This document shows positions 1 through 4,404 of a DNA stretch of 6,432 bases, piece after piece (position 1 is the first letter of the stretch; every line of letters starts with the position of its first letter). A model generated the notes under the pieces. The model saw nothing but the letters and a program-made list of their open reading frames with translations. It was not told the origin of the DNA and did not search any database. A program made the translations under genes and the position numbers. The stretch is from Candidatus Kaiserbacteria bacterium (lineage in GTDB: Bacteria; Patescibacteriota; Minisyncoccia; Phycocordibacterales; UBA2100), in the NCBI GenBank assembly GCA_003545515.1, contig DPYD01000053.1, positions 1 through 6,432 on the forward strand, in the 5' to 3' direction.

Positions 1-185
1 TTATAGACCTTCATCAAAACAGGCACGATGTTTCCTGCCATCGTTTTGGTCTGCGTATTGAATTGATTGACGAACTCACCGATATTGACACCAGCCGGAC
101 CTAAGACTGTACCGATGGGCGGCGCAGGAGTTGCCGCTCCCGCAGGAATTTGAAGCTTTATTACTTTTACAACTTGTTTTGCCAT
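1..185 (-). CDS. rplK: 50S ribosomal protein L11, N-terminal 61 residues (runs off the window)
   Basis: L11 binds the GTPase-associated centre of 23S rRNA and helps recruit and regulate translation factors. The visible part is the N-terminal domain: it starts [11 protein letters not shown], followed by the proline-rich loop PAPPIG (residues 20-25), then [11 protein letters not shown] and AGNIVPV, the order seen across bacterial L11. The C-terminal rRNA-binding domain lies beyond the left edge. The ATG at 185 gives the standard N-terminus. No Shine-Dalgarno sequence precedes it; the upstream sequence is A/T-rich repeat. It follows nusG in the usual order, with an unusually long 144-nt spacer. 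Oddity: residue 26 is Thr (codon 110-108) where most bacterial L11 has Pro. The family assignment is very secure. Confidence 0.97.
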   Translation of the reverse strand, partial: MAKQVVKVIKLQIPAGAATPAPPIGTVLGPAGVNIGEFVNQFNTQTKTMAGNIVPVLMKVY

Positions 186-193
186 GATGTTGA

Positions 194-331
194 AAATTCT
201 AAATTCTAATCTCTAAATCCTAAATAAGCTCGAAGCTCTAAAATTAAAACTTCAAAAAGATTCGGATGCATTTGTTTATGATTTTGAATTTTTGTCATTG
301 TGATTTGTTTCGAATTTCGTGCTTCGGATTT
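194..331. repeat. A/T-rich element with inverted 7-bp-periodic arms filling the nusG-rplK spacer
   Basis: Starting 9 bp upstream of rplK, the plus strand shows consecutive 7-mers at 194-228: AAATTCT twice, then AATCTCT, AAATCCT and AAATAAG. At the other end (304-331) the minus strand shows 7-mers in the opposite orientation: AAATCCG, AAGCACG, AAATTCG and AAACAAA. The outer edge reaches the nusG stop codon (TAA at 332-330). The middle is A/T-rich and partly self-complementary (caaaaa near 253, tttttg near 292). It would therefore form an imperfect hairpin in the nusG-rplK mRNA. I recall similar heptad-like A/T spacers in uncultivated bacteria but know no name or function for them. Confidence 0.6.
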
Positions 332-875
332 ATACTCGTTGTACCTGGTCCGCTTCGAGTTCAACCGGCGTTTCGCGTCCGAACATCGGAACCAATACCT
401 TAACCTTTCCGCGATCTTCGTCAATCTCCCCGACTTTCCCCTCCAAATCCTTGAATGGTCCGTCGACTATGATAACAGCGTCCCCTTCTGAAAGATCGAT
501 TGCATGCCGGACGACATCTCCTTCCATGCGTTTCAATATTTTTTCCGCCTCTTCCGGCAAAAGCGGGACCGCTTGATTTGCCGTTCCGACAAATCCCGTT
601 ACCTGCGGCGTGTTCCTAACGACGCTCCATGCATCATCTGCGGCTATCATATCCACCATCACGTATCCGGGAAATATCTTCTCCCGCGCCTCTGTGCGGC
701 GGCCGTTCTTTATTTTTATTTTCTTCTCTGTCGGCACGACGACATTGAAAATCTTGTCTCTCATGCCGAAAGATTCTATGCGCTGTTTCAGGTTACGCGC
801 GACGGCATCCTCATATCCAGAATAGGTGTGTATCGCATACCATTGCCGCTCTGTTCCGTATGTCTGCTTAGCCAT
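330..875 (-). CDS. nusG: Transcription termination/antitermination factor NusG
   Basis: NusG binds the clamp of RNA polymerase, alters elongation and pausing, and can link polymerase to Rho or to ribosomal protein S10. At 181 aa it has the usual length. The NGN domain spans about residues 10-115: WYAIHTYSGYE near the N-terminus, then FPGYVMVDM and WSVVRNTPQVTGFVG. The KOW domain spans about 126-180, with EGDAVIIVDGPFKDLEGKV then VLVPMFGRETPVELE. The ATG at 875 gives the canonical start just before the WYAIHTY strand; no Shine-Dalgarno motif is visible. It sits 54 nt after secE and 144 nt before rplK, the widely conserved order, probably in one transcript. Confidence 0.97.
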   Translation of the reverse strand: MAKQTYGTERQWYAIHTYSGYEDAVARNLKQRIESFGMRDKIFNVVVPTEKKIKIKNGRRTEAREKIFPGYVMVDMIAADDAWSVVRNTPQVTGFVGTANQAVPLLPEEAEKILKRMEGDVVRHAIDLSEGDAVIIVDGPFKDLEGKVGEIDEDRGKVKVLVPMFGRETPVELEADQVQRV

Positions 876-909
876 AAATATTGTAGTGACGGGAAACTAA
901 CAAATTAAC

Positions 910-923
910 AATTCGGAATTCGG
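910..923. repeat. Tandem 7-mer pair in the secE-nusG spacer
   Basis: Two perfect copies of AATTCGG (CCGAATT on the minus strand) lie back to back, starting 6 bp downstream of the secE stop codon. The unit resembles the AAATTCG heptads of the nusG-rplK spacer, and in both places the repeat lies against the end of the upstream gene. It is too short to classify on its own. Confidence 0.4.
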
Positions 924-929
924 AGATTC

Positions 930-1217
930 TTATTCAGAAGTAGCGGGAGTAGAGGAGTCCAGTGTGTTACTCTCTATCGGCGTTGCCTCTGTGACGGGCA
1001 AATCGGGTAGAAATTCCGTATATGCGCTCTGCGGAAGGAACTCGATTACTCGCGCAAGGCCGGTCGTGAATACATAGTCTAGGAATCCCAAATAAACCGC
1101 GATGAGGAGCGAGAGTATTATAACGAGCACCGTGTAGATTATCGTCTGCATCTGCGTCGGCCACGATACGTGGCGCAGTTCTCCGCGAACGTCTTTGAGA
1201 TATTGGAGGAAAGACAT
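930..1217 (-). CDS. secE: Preprotein translocase subunit SecE, single-membrane-span type with C-terminal tail
   Basis: SecE clamps SecY in the SecYEG channel. The 95-residue protein has the compact form: an amphipathic N-terminal helix (FLQYLKDVRGELRHV), the family signature VSWPTQMQ at residues 18-25, and one membrane segment at about 27-49. Downstream of the short VIEFL stretch is a polar tail of about 35 residues rich in Ser, Thr, Pro and Glu (roughly 61-95), longer than in most compact SecE proteins. By the family's topology the tail would be extracytoplasmic. The ATG at 1217 is the natural start; no Shine-Dalgarno sequence precedes it. It is first in the secE-nusG-rplK block, downstream of a terminator, so a promoter should lie between about 1225 and 1279, but I cannot identify a convincing one. 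Confidence 0.94.
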   Translation of the reverse strand: MSFLQYLKDVRGELRHVSWPTQMQTIIYTVLVIILSLLIAVYLGFLDYVFTTGLARVIEFLPQSAYTEFLPDLPVTEATPIESNTLDSSTPATSE

Positions 1218-1222
1218 GGGAA

Positions 1223-1257
1223 TAGTTCGTAGTTAGAAAACGCTAGTACGTAGTGAA
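1223..1257. repeat. 7-bp-periodic sequence upstream of secE
   Basis: The plus strand reads as five consecutive 7-mers: TAGTTCG, TAGTTAG, AAAACGC, TAGTACG and TAGTGAA. Four begin with TAGT and the spacing stays exactly 7 across the non-matching central unit. It lies 6 bp from the secE ATG and would form part of the secE 5' leader or its promoter region. The unit differs from the heptads near nusG and rplK but has the same period. Confidence 0.45.
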
Positions 1258-1279
1258 ATGCAAGCTATCAAGCCAATCT

Positions 1280-1299
1280 AAAAACCCCTCGCGGGGTTT
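1280..1299 (-). terminator. Intrinsic terminator upstream of secE
   Basis: Read on the minus strand, this is a 7-bp perfect stem, AAACCCC / GGGGTTT, closed by a GCGA (GNRA-type) tetraloop. The descending arm runs into five consecutive T (1284-1280). On the plus strand the hairpin is followed by A residues, so it would work only for minus-strand transcripts. It would end transcription from the SIMPL gene and/or the structured RNA at 1374-1514 and insulate the secE-nusG-rplK block. Confidence 0.8.
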
Positions 1300-1332
1300 A
1301 AAAAATAATACTCTTTTGGTTTCTGAAGTCAA

Positions 1333-1359
1333 GCCGCCGCGCCTCAGGGGCGCGGCGGC
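1333..1359. repeat. Perfect GC-rich 11-bp palindrome
   Basis: GCCGCCGCGCC at 1333-1343 and its exact complement at 1349-1359 enclose a 5-nt loop. No T-run follows on either strand, so it is not a textbook terminator. It lies between the long-stem RNA candidate and the terminator. It shares the core GGGCGCGGCGG with the palindrome at 4331-4373, suggesting a dispersed element or a common structural role. Confidence 0.6.
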
Positions 1360-1373
1360 CAGTTTCCTCCCTT

Positions 1374-1514
1374 CCGCTTAGCGAGGGCACCTATTGCCCG
1401 AGAGAACATCGCGTGGGAGACGCGCAAACTAAGAAACTATCGCGCAATGGTGATACAGAAACTTATACCGCCTGCGTACTGTTCGGGGCGGGTAATAGGT
1501 GCCCGAGCGAGCGG
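1374..1514 (-). ncRNA. Candidate structured RNA with a long closing stem, type not recognised
   Basis: Arms at 1385-1400 and 1489-1504 form an 11-bp perfect stem, one non-canonical position (1396/1493), then 4 more G-C pairs. Further out, CCGCT (1374-1378) pairs with AGCGG (1510-1514). Inside, GAACA (1404-1408) pairs with TGTTC (1480-1484). That helix encloses a 5-bp hairpin CGCGT/ACGCG (1410-1424) and a hairpin at 1449-1469. The sequence immediately follows the SIMPL stop codon, contains no credible coding frame and is followed by a minus-strand terminator at 1299-1280. I therefore prefer a minus-strand transcript, processed or standalone. However, the 1396/1493 pair is G·U on the plus strand and C·A on the minus strand, which leaves the strand open. 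A size and shape loosely like 6S RNA is conceivable, but I see no diagnostic 6S, RNase P, tmRNA or SRP motif. Confidence 0.4.
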
Positions 1515-1515
1515 C

Positions 1516-2331
1516 CTATCTTATTTCGTACGTCACACTCACATTTGAGATTATCTTATTTTCTCCGACGGGAATCTCCGGAGCTACAGCTTTTGATTCC
1601 ATAGCCACCATCATATCTCCACCACGTCCGTAGGCATAAGGTACCGGATATCCGCCACCATTCTCACTGAAACCGATCACGCGCACGAGAGAGACACCGA
1701 GCTGATTTGCTAATTCCTCCGCCTTTTCGCGTGCTTGTTCGATTGCCTGCTGACGCGCATCGGATTCAAGTTTGTCCTGATCGTCGATAGTAAATGAAAG
1801 TCCGGAAACCGAAGAAACCCCGAGTGAGCCGACTCCGCTAAGTAGATCACCAGCTTTTTTGGTGTCGCGCACTTTCACGTTGAGAGTTTGGGATACTTGG
1901 AAACCTCTCAATACCTGCTGACCGCCAGGGCAGTAACCATCGCGACATGCAGTCTGGATGTAATCATATTGCGGATAGACGCTGTAATCGGCGGTCTTAA
2001 TGTCTTTTTCTGCGACTCCTTCGTCCTTGAGATACGTAATAATCTCGTTAGACTTTTTTGTCGCAACCTCCTGCGCATCTTTCACTTCCTTTGCCTCTTC
2101 CTGAATAGTAACCGAGAAAGTCGCCGTGTCGGGAACAGCAAACACCTCTCCTTCGCCGGAAACCGAAATTGTGTTCGTCGCGGGAACACCGGTACCAATA
2201 AAACGAAGTCTTTTAAGTTCGCCAACGGTCGCAACAATGAGAAATATAGTCAAAACGCCGAGTGCGGCGGCGACAGCCATACGCGGATGACGTGTTGCTC
2301 CAATAATCTTATCTGCAGTCTGTTCATCCAT
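1516..2331 (-). CDS. SIMPL-domain (DUF541) protein, membrane-anchored
   Basis: This is a 271-residue protein when started at the ATG at 2331. A short cytoplasmic N-terminus is followed by one membrane segment (about 18-37) and a SIMPL/DUF541 domain (about 54-271). The family is recognised from the start ISVSGEGEVFAVPDTATFSV, the middle helix with KKSNEIITYLKDEGV, the IKTADYSVYPQY strand, the AIEQAREKAEELANQLGVSL helix and the closing VSVTYEIR. The family forms cell-surface or periplasmic oligomers in some bacteria, but its biochemical role is unsettled. An insertion TACRDGYCPGG (C129 and C134) could form a disulfide outside the cell. A GTG at 2370 would extend the protein by 13 residues, but it overlaps an extended -10 promoter, so I chose the downstream ATG. 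No Shine-Dalgarno motif is visible. Confidence 0.88.
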   Translation of the reverse strand: MDEQTADKIIGATRHPRMAVAAALGVLTIFLIVATVGELKRLRFIGTGVPATNTISVSGEGEVFAVPDTATFSVTIQEEAKEVKDAQEVATKKSNEIITYLKDEGVAEKDIKTADYSVYPQYDYIQTACRDGYCPGGQQVLRGFQVSQTLNVKVRDTKKAGDLLSGVGSLGVSSVSGLSFTIDDQDKLESDARQQAIEQAREKAEELANQLGVSLVRVIGFSENGGGYPVPYAYGRGGDMMVAMESKAVAPEIPVGENKIISNVSVTYEIR

Positions 2332-2353
2332 AGTAGAGAGATTATTTATTAAG

Positions 2354-2369
2354 TACGAGTATTGTAGCA
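2354..2369 (-). promoter_or_regulatory. Extended -10 promoter for the SIMPL gene
   Basis: The minus strand reads TGCTACAAT at 2369-2361, an extended -10 (TGn plus TACAAT, 5 of 6 matches to TATAAT). The -35 region at 17-bp spacing is GAACGT (2389-2384), a poor match, which is common with extended -10 promoters. Transcription would start near 2354, giving a leader of about 23 nt before the ATG at 2331. It lies downstream of the tRNA, so the gene probably has its own transcript. Confidence 0.55.
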
Positions 2370-2451
2370 CTTGTCAGACTATGACGTTCATACGAAAAAA
2401 ATATTACAAGCGCAAATCGGTCTTCTGATATCGACTTATTACTCCTTCTTG

Positions 2452-2524
2452 GGCGATCGCCGGGAGTTGAACCCGAATCGAGAGCTCCACAAGCTCCAAT
2501 GTTAACCGTTACACCACGATCGCC
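2452..2524 (-). tRNA. tRNA-His (anticodon GTG)
   Basis: The minus strand folds as a complete cloverleaf. The acceptor GCGATCG pairs perfectly with CGATCGC. A short D stem has a GGTTAA loop. The anticodon arm is GGAGC-TTGTGGA-GCTCT with GTG in the loop. The T arm is TCGGG-TTCAACT-CCCGG. The diagnostic extra 5' G (G-1, position 2524) opposes discriminator C73 (2452), the histidine identity pair. The bases after C73 are CAA, so the 3' CCA is not encoded and must be added by the CCA-adding enzyme. It stands alone between two protein genes in the same orientation. Confidence 0.95.
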
Positions 2525-2534
2525 ATCCTCTTAA

Positions 2535-2547
2535 CAAGGAAGTTATA
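2535..2547 (-). promoter_or_regulatory. Possible -10 element for tRNA-His
   Basis: TATAAC on the minus strand (2547-2542) matches TATAAT at 5 of 6 positions and would start transcription about 10 nt before the tRNA. The upstream -35 candidate is weak, and read-through from the DUF2914 gene is an alternative source of the transcript. Confidence 0.35.
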
Positions 2548-2576
2548 TCAAATCGGTCACTGAAAAGCGAGGAAAA

Positions 2577-3674
2577 TCAGCGAATTATCTCCTCAAGCTC
2601 CACGGATTCTGAAACATCAATGACCTTAAACGATGTTCTGCCAACAACTTGACCGTACGCTGTCAGAACATTTACGCGCCATGCTCCAGAGCGCGAGTTA
2701 GACGAAAGCGAGTAACCGCGATAACCGCCGCCGCGTCCACCCACTATCGGAAACTCGATCGTAGAAATAGTTATCCATTTCTTAGCCACTTCATCATAAT
2801 GTTGCCATTCGTGATATATGGTCGTTCCAAGACCGGCAGGTGCGAATACAGAACTGAATACATACATCGATTCACCCTGCGTGCGGTGAAACACTCTCCC
2901 GAACGGCAGATACTCCCGATACCACTGTGCCGATTCGGCGAGCGCATAATAACTATCGCCCACTCGTACAACACGATGATACACACCGGCCTCCTTGAGT
3001 GAGAGCGGGAGCGGAGGTATTGCATTAGTGAAATATAAAATATTGATCGCAAGAAATATCGTCCCTGTGCTGTACGCGATACGGGTAAGATTTGCTACAA
3101 CAAGCTCCGGCATCACGCGCCACATCGCACCCACATAAAATGCAATGAGTACAACGCTCGCCGTGCCACTTATGAGAAACATCGAAGGGCCGATGCGATT
3201 TAGTGCAAACGGAACAAGGAAAATGAGAAACCCAAAAATCGCGATGAAAAGAATGCCGACCTGAAACGAAAATTGCATATAGCGACGGCGAAATCGCTCG
3301 TTCCCGACGAGAAGCGCCGCAAGAATTGCAACGGATACCCAGCTCACCGCAATCGTCGCGCTTTCGCTGTAGAGCACGAAAAATCCGCTGAACATGCCTC
3401 CGAACGAAAATTGTACGATAACAGGGAAGAACTGTGCGACATGGAGCACGGGCGACCACCGTACACGCCCAGTGCTCACGAGGTTAAGCAAAAAGAGTCC
3501 CGCAACGGCGCACGTGAGATAAAGCGCAAGTGCTACGGTCGTCGCAAGAAGATCAATGGTGCGAAACAAAACATTGTCGGCGATGAATCCCGCAAGAAGC
3601 GAGAAAGGCGCCACACGACGCTCATACCATAAAATGAGCTCTTCGAGATTCTTCGGAAGGTAACGGCGAATCAT
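2577..3674 (-). CDS. Polytopic membrane protein with C-terminal DUF2914 domain
   Basis: The product has 365 residues. After an amphipathic N-terminus come about six hydrophobic segments (roughly 40-65, 77-100, 105-124, 137-157, 164-184 and 196-214). A soluble, presumably extracytoplasmic part follows from about 220. Residues 283-352 resemble DUF2914: TTIYHEWQHY near 284, a glycine-rich GGRGGGYRGYS (312-322), SGAWRVNVLTAYGQVVG (329-345) and a final strand TSFKVI. In this family a conserved HxW and an aromatic WR.S/GxWrV pattern form a small beta domain of unknown function. The start ATG at 3674 overlaps the stop of the upstream adenosyltransferase (ATGA), so translation is likely coupled. The membrane part is not recognised as any transporter or enzyme. 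The domain call is from memory of the motif pattern, not from a search. Confidence 0.8.
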   Translation of the reverse strand: MIRRYLPKNLEELILWYERRVAPFSLLAGFIADNVLFRTIDLLATTVALALYLTCAVAGLFLLNLVSTGRVRWSPVLHVAQFFPVIVQFSFGGMFSGFFVLYSESATIAVSWVSVAILAALLVGNERFRRRYMQFSFQVGILFIAIFGFLIFLVPFALNRIGPSMFLISGTASVVLIAFYVGAMWRVMPELVVANLTRIAYSTGTIFLAINILYFTNAIPPLPLSLKEAGVYHRVVRVGDSYYALAESAQWYREYLPFGRVFHRTQGESMYVFSSVFAPAGLGTTIYHEWQHYDEVAKKWITISTIEFPIVGGRGGGYRGYSLSSNSRSGAWRVNVLTAYGQVVGRTSFKVIDVSESVELEEIIR

Positions 3675-4234
3675 TGGTTTTTATACTCTGGAGGTATCTC
3701 CTTAATCCCCGCTCGATAATTAACGAGACGCGTGAGTGCGTAAAACAGTGAAGAGAGGCGATTGGCGTACGCACGACTCGATTCGGAAATAATGCGCTCT
3801 CCCAACTCATGGAGCACGACGAGGCGACGCTCTGCGCGACGTGCGACGGCACGGGTAATATCAAGACGTGCTGAGAGCTCCGTGCCGCCGGGAACGAAGA
3901 ACGTCTTTATTTCTGGCAACTCCTTCTCTACTGCATTGATAAGCGCGGAAATAGCTTCAACGCTCGCCTGTGGAACTGATTTTTGTGCTCCTGCGACTTC
4001 AGCTTGTATCGTAAATAGATGATTCTGCACATCGTGGAGAATTTCTCTGCATTGACGTCCCTCCACCAAAAAATCTTCCGGTGTCGCAACTTTGCACCAA
4101 CCCGTCAGTGTATTCAGTTCATCAAGCTGACCGAGGCACTCAAAAATGGGCGACGATTTCGACACCCGCACGCCCTGCGGCGAATCGAAAAGTTTCGTCG
4201 TTCCCTTGTCGCCTTTGCCAGTAAATAACGTCAT
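3671..4234 (-). CDS. PduO-type cob(I)alamin adenosyltransferase
   Basis: The enzyme transfers the adenosyl group of ATP to cob(I)alamin (or cob(I)yrinic acid diamide), giving adenosylcobalamin; the active form is a cytoplasmic trimer. The 187-residue protein has the usual length and family motifs in order: the ATP-binding TGKGDKGTTKLF at residues 5-16, GQLDELNTLTG at 35-45, FVPGGTELSARLDITRA at 113-129, the basic ARRAERR at 131-137 and YANRLSSLFYALTR at 156-169. The last motif is normally NRLSD; here the Asp is Ser. It starts 20 nt after the probable transcription start and overlaps the DUF2914 gene by 4 nt. No other cobalamin genes are visible. A class II ribonucleotide reductase elsewhere is a plausible user of the product, but that is inference. 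Confidence 0.92.
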   Translation of the reverse strand: MTLFTGKGDKGTTKLFDSPQGVRVSKSSPIFECLGQLDELNTLTGWCKVATPEDFLVEGRQCREILHDVQNHLFTIQAEVAGAQKSVPQASVEAISALINAVEKELPEIKTFFVPGGTELSARLDITRAVARRAERRLVVLHELGERIISESSRAYANRLSSLFYALTRLVNYRAGIKEIPPEYKNQ

Positions 4235-4253
4235 ACACGCTCAATCATAGTCA

Positions 4254-4266
4254 GTGTGGAATTATA
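4254..4266 (-). promoter_or_regulatory. TATAAT promoter for the adenosyltransferase-DUF2914 pair
   Basis: A perfect TATAAT (-10) lies on the minus strand at 4266-4261. Transcription would start near 4254, 20 nt before the ATG at 4234. The best -35-like hexamer, TTCAAA (4291-4286), is at a long 19-bp spacing, so the promoter rests mainly on the -10. It lies between GC-rich palindromes and the gene, as expected if the preceding operon ends in that GC-rich stretch. Confidence 0.55.
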
Positions 4267-4300
4267 CAACTCTGCTCGAACATTTTTTGAACGGAACTGA

Positions 4301-4323
4301 CCGCCTCCGCTTCGCTCCGGCGG
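4301..4323. repeat. Short GC-rich inverted repeat
   Basis: CCGCC at 4301-4305 and GGCGG at 4319-4323 bracket a purine/pyrimidine-biased centre TCCGCTTCGCTCC. It lies directly next to the larger palindrome at 4331-4373. I recall near-identical CCGC/CTTCGCTCCGG spacers in Parcubacteria genomes, but cannot confirm this here. Confidence 0.4.
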
Positions 4324-4330
4324 AACGCTC

Positions 4331-4373
4331 GGGCGCGGCGGAATTCCCCCCACACCCCCCTTCCGCCGCGCCC
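4331..4373. repeat. Perfect 13-bp GC-rich inverted repeat with C-rich loop
   Basis: GGGCGCGGCGGAA (4331-4343) and its exact complement (4361-4373) flank a 17-nt loop that is almost all C on the plus strand and G on the minus strand. It begins 32 nt downstream of the end of the 328-aa gene. No T-run follows on the minus strand, so it is not a canonical intrinsic terminator, although such a stem could still halt or protect that transcript's 3' end. The G-rich loop (GGGGGG..GGGGGG) is unusual. Confidence 0.65.
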
Positions 4374-4404
4374 TCGCGGGAGGCCAGAATTTTTTCGCCG
4401 CCAA

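Noticed and set aside
206..424. Minus-strand 72-codon frame covering the nusG 3' end and the heptad element
   Set aside because: It overlaps nusG in another frame and translates periodic repeat DNA; there is no sign of selection as protein.
504..908. Plus-strand 134-codon reading frame opposite nusG
   Set aside because: It is antisense to a clear nusG gene, has Cys/Arg/His-rich composition typical of shadow frames, and resembles no protein family.
1350..1385. SRP (4.5S) RNA or RNase P signature on the minus strand (CGGAAGGGAGGAAACTGG)
   Set aside because: It superficially resembles the SRP CGGAAGGGAGCA loop and the RNase P GAGGAAAGTCC motif. The required flanking helices and the partner RNase P motif near the 3' end are missing.
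1374..1514. tmRNA
   Set aside because: There is no tRNA-like T arm or acceptor, and no frame that reads as a plausible tag peptide ending in small hydrophobic residues.
1413..1604. Plus-strand 63-codon frame through the structured RNA
   Set aside because: It crosses the RNA stem and the antisense of the SIMPL 3' end; no start signal and no family resemblance.
1888..2352. Plus-strand 154-codon reading frame opposite the SIMPL gene
   Set aside because: The minus-strand frame has a well-conserved SIMPL domain; the plus-strand translation is basic, low in recognisable motifs and has no promoter or ribosome-binding support.
2394..2440. Terminator after tRNA-His (weak stem then a run of T on the minus strand)
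   Set aside because: The only stem (AAGTCG/CGATTT) is weak and separated from the T-run by about 12 nt, so I could not support a terminator call.
4371..4396. Plus-strand intrinsic terminator (CCCTCGCGGGAGG then a run of six T)
   Set aside because: The stem is short and 4 nt separate it from the T-run. No plus-strand gene lies upstream, so there is nothing for it to terminate.
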